Assembly: GCF_014217215.1 (NCBI RefSeq)
Contig: NZ_CP056080.1
Coordinates: 1,860,001 to 1,924,000 of the forward strand
Reading direction: 5' to 3'
Origin: Rothia nasimurium
GTDB taxonomy: Bacteria; Actinomycetota; Actinomycetes; Actinomycetales; Micrococcaceae
DNA length: 64,000 bases
The translations under genes were made by a program, and so were the position numbers. The notes below the pieces were generated by a model. The model was not told the origin of the DNA. It did not search any database and was given only the letters and a program-made list of their open reading frames with translations. Position 1 is the first letter of the stretch. Every line of letters starts with the position of its first letter. Positions 48,858 to 57,381 of this stretch are shown here, piece by piece.

Positions 48858-50147
48858 ATGACGGTTCCACTCTCCCCAACCTCAAAACACAATCGTTTTC
48901 TGTCGGCGGTGCCCCCCACCGTGGATGCACCGCTCCCGGCCTGGCCCATTTTAATCCTGCTCTATGGATTCCCCATTGTGTGGGCTATGGGTTTCATGCA
49001 GTTCGCGCCAACGGTTCTAGCGTTCATCATGATTGTTCTCATGGTGATGCGCCGACACGTGATGGTTCATTCCACCATGTGGGTGTGGTTCGCTCTCATG
49101 TTCTGGGGGCTTATCTGCCTTGTCTCCATCAATACAGGGTCGGAGTTTTTAGGCTGGTTCCAGCGCTACATGAACATCTTCAATGCGGGTATTTACACGG
49201 TCTATTTCTTTAACGCCCGTGAACGGATCCCGAACCACATCATGTTGGGTGGCCTGCTGACCATTTGGGCAACGGTCGTTATCCTGGGCTACGCGGCCCT
49301 GGCTTTCCCCAACTTTAGGCTTCAAACGCCCATGAGTTTTGTGTTGCCGGGTTCGCTACTCAATAACGACCTGGTGAAAGCCTATGTGCTCCCCCCGATG
49401 GCAGAAGTTCAGCTTCCTTGGGGTGTCGATGTGCCCTACAACAGGCCCTCAGCGCCTTTCCCCTACGCCAACTCATGGGGTTTGGCTTATGCGCTACTCA
49501 CCCCCGTTGTTTTTGCTGTGATTACCGGGGTTCACTCACGTAAAATCCAGATCCTTCTTGGCCTTGCCGTAGTTGTTTCGCTCGTCCCAGCGGTGGCAAC
49601 ATCAAACCGAGGTATGTTCATTGGCCTGGGCGCGGCTTTTGCCTATGTCCTCTTCCGTTTGCTTCTTCGCGGTGACTGGCGTGCTTTGGGTATAGGCCTT
49701 GCTCTCTTCGTTGGGGGCATCACCTATCTCACGGTTTCAGGTGCTGTTGAGGAAATCTTGGGCCGCCAGGAATACTCAAACTCAACCGGTGGTCGGGCCT
49801 CACTCTATAAGCTCACTTTTGAGTACACCCTGCGTTCACCGCTCGTAGGCTATGGAACCTCCAAGATGGCCGATAACGTCGGTGTTTCAATGGGCACCCA
49901 GGGCCAGGTGTGGGCTCTCATGTTCTGCTTTGGTTTTGTTGGTCTGGGGCTCTTCCTACTCTATGTAATCTCGGTCCTCATCAATACCTGGAACGTCGCA
50001 TCGCTCACCGGTATGTGGGTTCACTCCGTGATTGTGGCAGCGCTAGCAGTGGTCTTCTTCTACTCATTTGACGTCATTCAGCTCACCGTTCTCATGCTGA
50101 CGGTAGCCATGATGATGCGATCACGAATGTACGGGGAAGGTCTCTGA
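48858..50147 (+). CDS. Polysaccharide polymerase, Wzy/O-antigen ligase-like
   Basis: Membrane protein of 429 residues with about 11-12 helices, matching the O-antigen ligase/Wzy polymerase fold. A large outer loop (about residues 160-205) carries PYNRPSAPFPYANSWG, where Arg and Asn-Ser-Trp-Gly resemble conserved features of the family; a second Arg-rich stretch (SNRGMFIGLG near 250) follows. It would join repeat units at the outer face of the membrane. Start ATG, with GGTCCG a weak ribosome site. Next to the flippase gene, with a 1-bp overlap (TGATG), so they are translated together. Confidence 0.8.
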   Translation: MTVPLSPTSKHNRFLSAVPPTVDAPLPAWPILILLYGFPIVWAMGFMQFAPTVLAFIMIVLMVMRRHVMVHSTMWVWFALMFWGLICLVSINTGSEFLGWFQRYMNIFNAGIYTVYFFNARERIPNHIMLGGLLTIWATVVILGYAALAFPNFRLQTPMSFVLPGSLLNNDLVKAYVLPPMAEVQLPWGVDVPYNRPSAPFPYANSWGLAYALLTPVVFAVITGVHSRKIQILLGLAVVVSLVPAVATSNRGMFIGLGAAFAYVLFRLLLRGDWRALGIGLALFVGGITYLTVSGAVEEILGRQEYSNSTGGRASLYKLTFEYTLRSPLVGYGTSKMADNVGVSMGTQGQVWALMFCFGFVGLGLFLLYVISVLINTWNVASLTGMWVHSVIVAALAVVFFYSFDVIQLTVLMLTVAMMMRSRMYGEGL

Positions 50148-51673
50148 TGGCTCGTTCTCTTGCAAAAAGTGGTGCTTTCTCAACGCTGTATGTCATGTAC
50201 GGTTCGGCCGCGGCCTTTGTGGCTACGCTCGTGGTGTCAAACGGTGTGGGAGAAGCAGGTGCCGGGTCCTTCTTTCAGGTCATGGCGCTCTTTGCAATTG
50301 CGACCTCGCTCTGTGTCTTTGGTGCAGATACCGGTCTCGTGAGAACCATGAGCGCACAGCGGGCTCTGGGCCGGTATTCCGTTCTACCTCAGCTCATACG
50401 ATTTGCTGTTGGCCCCGCAACCCTCATTGCTTTCGCGGTTGTTATTGCGGCAATCGTTATCTCCCTACCGTTTGTTACACCGAATATGGGCGCTGAAAAC
50501 CGTACAGCGGTCCTTGCCAGCGCACCTTTTATTCTGGTTGCGGCCTGGATGACGCTGTGCTTCGGGGCGCTCCGGGGACTGGGATACACCGTAGAGTTCA
50601 CTTTTCTCCAAAGCGCGCTCCTGCCCACCCTTCGTATTCTGGCTGTTCTGCTCGCTGTCAGCATCTCGGGTGCTATTCTCTCTTTAGCGCTGGCATGGTC
50701 AATTCCTCTGCTCCTTGTCTTTGCGGTTTCAGCGCTATGGGTTCGCAAGTACATGCCCCAGGGCGAAGATGTACCCAGCTATCCAGCAAAGCATCTGGCT
50801 GTTGAACCCATGGCAAGTACATCTGTAACTGCGCCCGAAACCGCAAAAAGTTTCTGGGCGTTCAGCTCAGCGCGCGGTGTCTCGGCAATGGTTGAGGCGG
50901 TCCTGGAATGGATTGATGTTCTGCTGATTGGCCTCTTCTTAGGCCCGGCAGCCAGCGGTGTCTACGGTGCAGTCAACCGGTGTGTGCGTGTCGGTGCAAT
51001 GGTTGAACACACCGCCCGCGTAGTCACCGGCCCAGAGATTTCCTCAGCAATCGCGCGGGGCGATCGTGTCCGGGCTCGCCAGATTTTTGTTTCCGCTACC
51101 CGGATTCTGGTAGCTGTTGGTTGGCCCTTTTTCATCACCCTGGCGGCGTTCGGCCCCGCCCTACTCGGGTTCTTTGGATCCGGCTTCGTGGAAGGCGCAC
51201 CGCTCTTCTGGATTATTGGGGTAGCAATGCTAATCCAGATGGCCGCAGGCGGCGTCCAGAGCGTACTCCTCATGAGCGGGCGTAGCCGCTGGCAACTTTA
51301 CAACAAGCTCTCCGCACTAGCTGTCGCGGTAACTCTCAACCTCACCCTGATTCCGCTCTGGGGGCTAGCTGGGGCAGCAACCGCTTGGGCCGCAGCCGTC
51401 CTTACAGACTGTCTGCTCGCCACGGTTCAGGTCTACGGAAAACTCGGTATCAGGCCCCGCCCTTCCGAGCTGCTCCCGGTCATGGGCCTTGCAGCAGCAA
51501 CTCCATCTTTCGGAGCGCTGGGGGTTCACCTCATCTGGGGAAACCAATTCTTAGGACTCATCATCTACCTGGTTACGGTGGTACCGCTCTACGCGGGTCT
51601 TATCTACTGTTTCCGGCATCAGGTAGGCCTTGAGCAGCTCATTAACTCGCTCACTCGCAAATTTAGCCGCTAG
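50147..51673 (+). CDS. Polysaccharide flippase, Wzx/MATE-like
   Basis: Polytopic protein of 508 residues with 13-14 predicted helices in the MOP superfamily (Wzx/PST type), expected to flip undecaprenyl-linked repeat units across the membrane. Early segment AAAFVATLVVSNGVGEAGAG and the mid segment DVLLIGLFLGPAASGVYGAVNR (about 265-285) match family signatures. An internal polar loop (about 205-230) splits the two halves. It overlaps the polymerase gene by one base. Some family members export teichuronic acid; the substrate here is unknown. Confidence 0.85.
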   Translation: MARSLAKSGAFSTLYVMYGSAAAFVATLVVSNGVGEAGAGSFFQVMALFAIATSLCVFGADTGLVRTMSAQRALGRYSVLPQLIRFAVGPATLIAFAVVIAAIVISLPFVTPNMGAENRTAVLASAPFILVAAWMTLCFGALRGLGYTVEFTFLQSALLPTLRILAVLLAVSISGAILSLALAWSIPLLLVFAVSALWVRKYMPQGEDVPSYPAKHLAVEPMASTSVTAPETAKSFWAFSSARGVSAMVEAVLEWIDVLLIGLFLGPAASGVYGAVNRCVRVGAMVEHTARVVTGPEISSAIARGDRVRARQIFVSATRILVAVGWPFFITLAAFGPALLGFFGSGFVEGAPLFWIIGVAMLIQMAAGGVQSVLLMSGRSRWQLYNKLSALAVAVTLNLTLIPLWGLAGAATAWAAAVLTDCLLATVQVYGKLGIRPRPSELLPVMGLAAATPSFGALGVHLIWGNQFLGLIIYLVTVVPLYAGLIYCFRHQVGLEQLINSLTRKFSR

Positions 51674-51714
51674 GCAACATATCTTGATTAATCTTTAGGG
51701 AAGGACTCATACTC

Positions 51715-52923
51715 ATGGAACGCCAATCACGGGTAAGAACTAACGACCAGCAAACCACACCCGTATCGCTTGGTGCAGCAGCCCGGCGGGTTCTGCGCCA
51801 CCGCTTTGTGGTGCTAACCAGTTTGATTATTTTCGCGGCGCTCGGCGCTGTGGCGGGGCTTGCTCTACCGAACTCATACGAGGCAAAAACCGTTATCAAC
51901 GTAACCCAGCCTAGCTCGGGGGCAACGGGCCTTCGCGCAAGCCTGAACACCATTGATATGGATACCGAAGAGGCCATTGCCGGTTCCCGTATCGTGCTTC
52001 AGTCAGCGGCAGATGAACTCGGCATGGATGTCGAAGATCTCAAGGACCTGGTCGATACTGTAGGCCATTCCAACAGCACCATTCTCGACATTATCGTCAA
52101 TTCCGATTCGCCCGAGAAATCAGCCGAGATCGCCAACACCGTTGCCAAGGCCTACCTCAAGCACCGCTCTGATACCATCCGCGCCAGCCGTGAAGAGACA
52201 CGTAAAAACATCGACGCGGTGTCTAAAGGCATGGATGCCGTCATCGTAGACCAGGCTATCTTGGGCCTAGAAGCGACCTCCACCGATAGCGGTACTATCA
52301 TCTCCGTGGCGCAGGCTCCGACCAAACCCTCCAACTTCACTCTGAGCCAGACCATCTTTATTGGTGCGGGTCTCGGTCTGCTCCTTGGAATTTTTGCGGC
52401 CTACATCGTTGATAGAACTTCGAGGGTTCTCGGCTACCCCGAGCGTCTCTCTGAAATTGCTCAGGCTCCCGTCTCTATCATCAAGAGCGGTTCCGAAGAG
52501 GAATCTATTGCCCAGCTTCTACGCCGAATGGGCGTTGCCGACGGCGAACTCCAGAACACTGACTTTGATGGTGTTACCATCTTCTCCCCCACCCCTCGCG
52601 CAGCGGGTGCACTGACTACCTCCCTCGTCAAGGGCCTTTCCGATTCCAATTTTGCTGTGACCGAAGCTCCGGTTTTCAACTCACTGGCCAATAATCAGGT
52701 CAAGGCTCATATCAAGCAGAACAAGCCGCTGATTGTAGATACCCCCGCCTCAGCCTCTGTTGCTAAGGTCCTCCTTTCAGCTGACCAGAGCGGCGTTCTA
52801 CTCCTGCCTTTCACTCCCAAGAGCACGGTGAAGAGCGTACGACGCCTGTTTAGTGAGCTCACTCCCTCAAGCTCAACCCAGGTTATTCCTGTTTACTTTG
52901 ACACGCATACTCACGAGAAATAA
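51715..52923 (+). CDS. Wzz-like chain-length protein with degenerate BY-kinase domain
   Basis: 402 residues. Membrane helices at 32-50 and 211-231 enclose an outer Wzz domain, with the family pattern YEAKTVINV at its start and AQAPTKPSN before the second helix. The cytosolic part (285-396) follows the course of a bacterial tyrosine kinase: a first strand GVTIF, then a helix, a later Walker B-like LIVDTP (339-344) and GVLLLPFTPKS. The Walker A lysine loop is replaced by SPTPRAAGALTTS (291-303), and there is no tyrosine cluster at the end. So the domain is probably not catalytic. It should control polymer length as a scaffold. The operon has no separate kinase gene. Confidence 0.88.
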   Translation: MERQSRVRTNDQQTTPVSLGAAARRVLRHRFVVLTSLIIFAALGAVAGLALPNSYEAKTVINVTQPSSGATGLRASLNTIDMDTEEAIAGSRIVLQSAADELGMDVEDLKDLVDTVGHSNSTILDIIVNSDSPEKSAEIANTVAKAYLKHRSDTIRASREETRKNIDAVSKGMDAVIVDQAILGLEATSTDSGTIISVAQAPTKPSNFTLSQTIFIGAGLGLLLGIFAAYIVDRTSRVLGYPERLSEIAQAPVSIIKSGSEEESIAQLLRRMGVADGELQNTDFDGVTIFSPTPRAAGALTTSLVKGLSDSNFAVTEAPVFNSLANNQVKAHIKQNKPLIVDTPASASVAKVLLSADQSGVLLLPFTPKSTVKSVRRLFSELTPSSSTQVIPVYFDTHTHEK

Positions 52924-52929
52924 TCACCG

Positions 52930-53379
52930 ATGAAGGTCCTTTTAACAGCAAGTGCTGGTGGCCATCTGGCTCAGCTTATAGCCCTTGAAAAGTTCTGGAA
53001 AGAACATGATCGGGCATGGGCAACCTTTGAGCTACCCGAAGTTAAGGCCGCTTTAGACGGCGAGCGCACGTACTGGGTACATTTCCCGACGACCCGGAAT
53101 ATTCCGAATGCAATCCGGAATATCGGTGTTGCCTGGCGGGTACTCCGCAAGGAGCGGCCCGATGCCGTCATTTCAACCGGTGCTGCGGTTGCCGTTCCGT
53201 TCTTTATTATTGCCAAGATTCTTGGCATTAAAACGGTCTTTATTGAGTGTTATGACCGTATTACTATGCCAACGCTCACCGGCCGTATGTGCTACCCCAT
53301 GAGTGATCTTTTTGTGGTGCAGTGGGAAGAGCAGAAAAAGATATTCCCTGAGGCCGTCAATATCGGCCATATTCTCTGA
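52930..53379 (+). CDS. Alg14/PssD-like glycosyltransferase subunit
   Basis: 149 residues, membrane-anchoring and acceptor-binding half of a split GT28-type (Alg13/14, PssD/PssE, EpsE/EpsF) glycosyltransferase. The N-terminus LTASAGGHLAQL is the family signature, with STGAAVAVPF near residue 80 and EC-Y-RITMPTLTGRM near 105. Its partner is the next gene; the split into two polypeptides is normal and not a frameshift. It begins 6 bp after the Wzz gene. The sugar is likely glucosyl, galactosyl or GlcNAc by analogy, undetermined here. Confidence 0.88.
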   Translation: MKVLLTASAGGHLAQLIALEKFWKEHDRAWATFELPEVKAALDGERTYWVHFPTTRNIPNAIRNIGVAWRVLRKERPDAVISTGAAVAVPFFIIAKILGIKTVFIECYDRITMPTLTGRMCYPMSDLFVVQWEEQKKIFPEAVNIGHIL

Positions 53380-53393
53380 GCGAGGAGGTAGCT

Positions 53394-53963
53394 TTGAGCG
53401 AGAAAAAATATGACCTGGTTGTATCTTTGGGCACTGATTACCACCATTTTGACCGTCTTGTGCATTGGGTGGATGAGTATCTTGCGGTACGTCCTCAGGT
53501 GAGCTGTCTTGTTCAGCATGGTTTCACGGCTCCTCCTCAACATGCAGAGGCTGTTGAGCGTTTGCCTCGTGCTGAACTGCTGGAGCTCTACCGCTCTGCG
53601 AAGGTTGTCTTGGTGCAGGGCGGGCCGGGGTCAATTTTGGATGCGCGTGAGGTGGGTGCGATTCCTCTGGCGGTCCCGCGTGTTGCTGAACTTGATGAGG
53701 TAGTTGATAATCACCAGGTTGAGTTCTCTCGTGTGATGGAGACACACGGTGAGACTATCGTGGTCAATAGCGCAGAAGATCTCCTGAATAAGCTTGATGC
53801 GGCTTTTGCTGACCCGGATTCGCTGCGGGGTACCTACCGTGTGCCCGGCAGTGATAAGGCTGCCGATAATCTTACGGAGTCCTTTAGCCTGATTGGTAGT
53901 GGCCAGCGAAGTGGGTTTGTTCGCAGGGTTTGGCAGATTCTGTCGGGAATGCGCAAGCGGTAA
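53394..53963 (+). CDS. Alg13/PssE-like glycosyltransferase subunit
   Basis: 189 residues, catalytic, nucleotide-sugar-binding half of the split enzyme. YDLVVSLGTDYHHFDRL at the N-terminus and the VVLVQGGPGSILDA segment near residue 80, with the Gly-Gly-x-Gly-Ser loop, match Alg13/MurG C-domains. The start is TTG at 53394, backed by a strong GAGGAGG six bases upstream. The last 45 residues are an extra basic tail (RRVWQILSGMRKR). It is the last gene of the polysaccharide operon; no clear terminator follows. Confidence 0.88.
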   Translation: MSEKKYDLVVSLGTDYHHFDRLVHWVDEYLAVRPQVSCLVQHGFTAPPQHAEAVERLPRAELLELYRSAKVVLVQGGPGSILDAREVGAIPLAVPRVAELDEVVDNHQVEFSRVMETHGETIVVNSAEDLLNKLDAAFADPDSLRGTYRVPGSDKAADNLTESFSLIGSGQRSGFVRRVWQILSGMRKR

Positions 53964-54136
53964 AGCGAGGTCTGCTCCCCTACCGGAAGCGTATTCAGGT
54001 ATATGCCTGTGGATATCTGCTGTGGGGCTCAACAATTTAGCCATCAGTGAGCAGAGTTCGCGTCTCTCAGCGTTCAAACATGTTGACCCCGTAGAATGGG
54101 GCACGACAGAAACTATTTGCCCTGAAAGGCTTCACT

Positions 54137-54643
54137 ATGGCTGTTCAAAGCTCCACCACTATTAACGCCGGCATCGATTTGGTTGCACGTGCTTTCGCCG
54201 ACGAGAACTTTGCCCGTTTTGCAAGTGAAAAGGTGCGGGTGACTTTTGAGTCTTTCCAGCTTCAGGGTGATCCTGCGGCGGCTTTTACCACCACCACCGT
54301 CCGCTCCGTACCTGCTGATCGTCTGCCCGATATGGCTAAGAAGATTCCCGGTGCTTCTAACGGTATCTCCCTGACCCAGGTCGATCAGGTCTCTGCACCC
54401 GCGGCTGATGGCTCACGCACCGTTGTCTCAGAAGTATCTGTTAAGGGTGTTCCCGTAACCGGCAAAGCTAGCCAGACCCTTACCCCTCAGGGCGATACGA
54501 CCGTGGCTAATGTTGAGGGCGAAGTTAAGTGCTCTATCCCGCTGGTAGGTAAGAAAATCGCAGCGGCAGCTGAGCCTCAGATTGGCCGTGTGTTCTCAGC
54601 TCTGGGTTCCTGCGCCGAAGAGTTCATTCAGAACAACTACTAG
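54137..54643 (+). CDS. DUF2505 protein
   Basis: A 168-residue soluble protein of the actinobacterial DUF2505 family, which is related to START/SRPBCC lipid-binding folds. It opens with VARAFADENFARFASEKV, followed by alternating beta strands (DGSRTVVSEVSVKGVPVTGK) and a C-terminal helix with EPQIGRVFSALGSCAEEFI. The family's role is unknown. Start ATG at 54137 with GAAAGG eight bases upstream. It is a monocistronic gene between the polysaccharide operon and a strong terminator. Confidence 0.85.
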   Translation: MAVQSSTTINAGIDLVARAFADENFARFASEKVRVTFESFQLQGDPAAAFTTTTVRSVPADRLPDMAKKIPGASNGISLTQVDQVSAPAADGSRTVVSEVSVKGVPVTGKASQTLTPQGDTTVANVEGEVKCSIPLVGKKIAAAAEPQIGRVFSALGSCAEEFIQNNY

Positions 54644-54667
54644 GCCAGATAGCCCCATAAAGCTCAA

Positions 54668-54705
54668 GAGGCGTCCTACCCGTTCGGGGTAGGACGCCTC
54701 TTTTC
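54668..54705. terminator. Bidirectional terminator DUF2505 gene / tagD-like gene
   Basis: GAGGCGTCCTACCC and GGGTAGGACGCCTC (54668-54681 with 54687-54700) form a perfect 14-bp stem with loop GTTCG, followed by TTTTCTT on the plus strand. Confidence 0.92.
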
Positions 54706-54719
54706 TTCTGCCTCAATGG

Positions 54720-55148
54720 TTATGCGGTAGAGGGCATAGAAAGTGCCTTCAGGGCGGCACGCAACTTGGTGCTGGAGGTGTGAGCGGTGTAGGGGAAGTA
54801 AACTACTTGAACACCGACCTCCGCAAAACGGCGCTCTAGCTCCTTACCGCGAGCTGTGCCTTTCCAGTCGTCGCCCTTAAAGAAGGTGTTGAAGCGAACC
54901 TGTTCCCAGGTCTCTAGTTTATCTTCTACCGTTTCGGCTCGAACTTCATCGACGAAATCGATGTGAGAGACGATTTCCATACGCTCAGCTAAGGGGACGA
55001 TGGGGCGGCGACCCTTGGTCAGCTCTAGCATTTCATCTGAGACGACCCCTGCAATCAGATAGTCGCAGTTCTTTTTTGCTTCACGCAAGATGTTGAGATG
55101 ACCTACGTGAAAGAGGTCAAAGGCGCCAGCGGCGTAACCGATATTCAT
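54720..55148 (-). CDS. TagD-type glycerol-phosphate cytidylyltransferase
   Basis: 142-residue nucleotidyltransferase of the cytidylyltransferase-like family. The HxGH motif is in FDLFHVGHLNIL (residues 10-21), and the RTxGxSTT-type end motif reads HTSSTKLRAAL (near 124). GRRPIVPLAERMEIV and FKGDDWKGT are also family-like. Enzymes of this class make CDP-glycerol, CDP-ribitol or related activated alcohols for wall teichoic acid or similar polymers. In this window the only likely consumer is the CDP-alcohol transferase at 47.2 kb. The glycerol assignment is by family resemblance. Confidence 0.85.
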   Translation of the reverse strand: MNIGYAAGAFDLFHVGHLNILREAKKNCDYLIAGVVSDEMLELTKGRRPIVPLAERMEIVSHIDFVDEVRAETVEDKLETWEQVRFNTFFKGDDWKGTARGKELERRFAEVGVQVVYFPYTAHTSSTKLRAALKALSMPSTA

Positions 55149-55309
55149 TGTTCCCCTAAAGAAAAGTGCGAAATAACCCGCGTGCGAAAACGGGATGTTG
55201 ATGTATTTTCAGTCCTTAAGACTACGGGAGTTAACCTGCTATTGGTACTCGTTTAAACCGGCTCTTTGGGGGACAGTGCTCGCTAGAAGAAATGGGTGTG
55301 ACCTGCGAC

Positions 55310-55353
55310 AAGACCCGCCCCAATAGCTATGTTTGTTAGCTGGGACGGGCCTT
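55310..55353 (-). terminator. Possible terminator after sufU
   Basis: On the minus strand AAG-CCCG-CC...AGCTA and TAGCT...GG-CGGG-CTT pair imperfectly around a 7-nt loop, with a few wobble pairs. The gap 55149-55386 holds nothing else I can support. Confidence 0.4.
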
Positions 55354-55386
55354 ATGTCATGGGCTAAGCCGCAGGGAATACCGGAC

Positions 55387-55842
55387 CTAGAGGGCAGCTT
55401 CTTTAGTGGCTTCTTCTGCCGCGACCCACGAAAGCATGGCGCACTTCACGCGTGCAACGAACTTGGAGACACCGGCGAAAGCCGCAGCGTCACCGAGTAC
55501 TTCCTCATCGGGTTCAATCTGGCCACGTGAGCGGAGCATCTCCCGGAAGTCATCAACAAGTTTCTGAAATTCTTCTACGGTCATACCCGGTGCCATCTCC
55601 GACAGCACAGAGGCCGCAGCCATGGAGATAGAACAGCCGTCACCCTCCCACGAAACCGACTGGATAAGGGGCTGGTCTGCCTCAAGAATGATCCGCAGGT
55701 TAATCTCGTCGCCACAGGTGGGGTTGTACTGGTGGTTAGTAGCCGCCCGAGCCCCGGCTACGGGTTCTACCAGGCCCTCACCGCTACGCTGTTTGGAATG
55801 TTCAAGGATAATTTGCTGATAAAGCTGTTCTAGGCCGCTCAT
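55387..55842 (-). CDS. sufU: Fe-S cluster scaffold/sulfur relay SufU
   Basis: 151-residue zinc-dependent sulfur acceptor that takes sulfur from SufS during Fe-S assembly. The three conserved cysteines are seen: NPTCGDEI (with the ligand Asp) near residue 43, GDGCSISM near 69 and KCAMLSW near 133. The 18-20-residue insert after the second Cys distinguishes SufU from IscU. It lies downstream of sufS on the same strand with a 69-bp gap. The sufBCD genes are not in this window. Confidence 0.94.
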   Translation of the reverse strand: MSGLEQLYQQIILEHSKQRSGEGLVEPVAGARAATNHQYNPTCGDEINLRIILEADQPLIQSVSWEGDGCSISMAAASVLSEMAPGMTVEEFQKLVDDFREMLRSRGQIEPDEEVLGDAAAFAGVSKFVARVKCAMLSWVAAEEATKEAAL

Positions 55843-55911
55843 TCGGTATCTCTTCTTTCGTTTAGGGTCTGGTAAAAGATAATGCAGGCTAATCCCAGTC
55901 TCCTGCGGTTG

Positions 55912-57249
55912 TTACCGCGAGAGGGTGCTGGGTACACGGGTTTGATCGGTATACCCGAAGTAGGGGCGCACTTTCGCTAGCTCTTCGATAAACCGCTCAA
56001 CGTCCTGAGTGGTCGTGTAAATATAGGCTGATGCACGCGTTGACGCGGTGACACCTAAAGCGCGGTGAAGGGGCTGGGCGCAATGGTGGCCCACACGAAC
56101 CGCAATGCCCTGCTGATCCAGCAGCTGACCCACATCGTGCGGGTGTACCCCATCAACGTGCACGGAGACAAGACCCGCACGGGGCTGGCCCCTTGAAGGA
56201 CCGAGCAACCGCACGCCGGGAATCTGACTTACGCCCTCGGCAAGGAGCTGCCCCAGGTGGGCTTCCCAGTCGTGAACGCGGTCCATACCCAGATGTTGCA
56301 GGTAGCGCACGGCCTCAGCCCAGGCAACGGCCTGGGAAACCCGCTGAGTGCCGGCCTCAAACTTAATGGGAGCGGGCATCCATTCGGCTTCGGTCATGGT
56401 GACCTTGGTGATCATGGAGCCGCCGGTCAGGAAGGGTGGCAAGGCCTCTAAGAGTTCATGCCGACCGTATAGGGCACCGATGCCGGTAGGTGCCAGCATC
56501 TTGTGCGCAGAGAAGACTGCGAAATCAACGCCAAGCGCCTTGACATCGACCTGCATGTGAGGAGCTGACTGGCAGGCATCGAGAACGGTCAGGGCACCCA
56601 CACGCCCTGCCAGCTGAACCATGAAAGCGACATCGGTAATAGAGCCAGCAACGTTAGAAACATGGGTGAAAGCTAAGACGCGGGTACGCTCAGTGACGAT
56701 ACGCTCCGCGGCCTCGTAGTCAATCAGGCCATCGGTTGTGACCGGAATATAGCGGAGGGTAGCGCCGGTGCGGGCCGCAAGTATCTGCCACGGAATAATG
56801 TTTGCGTGGTGTTCCTGCTCCGTAGTGACGATTTCGTCGCCGGGCTTGAGGGCAAAGGCGCGGGCGGCCTCTCCCCCGATACCGTCAGATGCATTACCGA
56901 GCGAATAAGCCAGCAGGTTCAGGGCTTCAGTAGCGTTCGAGGTCCACACCAGCTCGTTCTCCGCTGCACCAACGAACCCCGCTACCGTGCGCCGGGCGTC
57001 TTCAAAGGCGTCGGTTGCATCAACAGCTAAGGTATGGGCACCGCGGTGAACCGCAGAATTAGCGCCCAGGTAGTAGTTGCGCTCAGCATCAAGAACCTGG
57101 AGAGGGTTCTGGCTCGTTGCACCCGTATCGAGGTAAATCAGAGGTCGGTCGTTGACGGTGCGGTCAAGGATCGGGAAATCCTTACGTAGCTCTGCGACGA
57201 GTTCATCGGTGAGTTCTACCCCGGCTGGGGTGTGGTATTGGCTAGCCAC
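55912..57249 (-). CDS. sufS: Cysteine desulfurase SufS
   Basis: PLP enzyme that takes sulfur from cysteine. About 445 residues. LDTGATSQNP near the N-terminus, TEQEHHANIIPW, the PLP lysine in FSAHKMLAPTG near residue 240, and the nucleophilic Cys in RVGHHCAQPLH near 380 define class II SufS. I chose the GTG at 57249, which has GAAGGGCAG about seven bases upstream; an ATG 42 bases earlier would add 14 unlikely residues. It acts with SufU. Upstream lies a 130-bp gap. Confidence 0.94.
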   Translation of the reverse strand: MASQYHTPAGVELTDELVAELRKDFPILDRTVNDRPLIYLDTGATSQNPLQVLDAERNYYLGANSAVHRGAHTLAVDATDAFEDARRTVAGFVGAAENELVWTSNATEALNLLAYSLGNASDGIGGEAARAFALKPGDEIVTTEQEHHANIIPWQILAARTGATLRYIPVTTDGLIDYEAAERIVTERTRVLAFTHVSNVAGSITDVAFMVQLAGRVGALTVLDACQSAPHMQVDVKALGVDFAVFSAHKMLAPTGIGALYGRHELLEALPPFLTGGSMITKVTMTEAEWMPAPIKFEAGTQRVSQAVAWAEAVRYLQHLGMDRVHDWEAHLGQLLAEGVSQIPGVRLLGPSRGQPRAGLVSVHVDGVHPHDVGQLLDQQGIAVRVGHHCAQPLHRALGVTASTRASAYIYTTTQDVERFIEELAKVRPYFGYTDQTRVPSTLSR

Positions 57250-57381
57250 TGATATCTGCCCTTCTATCGAGTCCTGCCTGTATAACGGCACGCTTTTATA
57301 GCCTATTCCCTAAAAGAGATGAAAGGTAGTTAGGTGGGACTAGCCCCACTTCACTTTCCTTGAATTGAAGGCAGGGTAGCT

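Noticed and set aside
52930-53963. A frameshifted single glycosyltransferase gene split in two
   Set aside because: The Alg14/PssD and Alg13/PssE halves are normally separate polypeptides, and the second has its own strong ribosome site with a TTG start.
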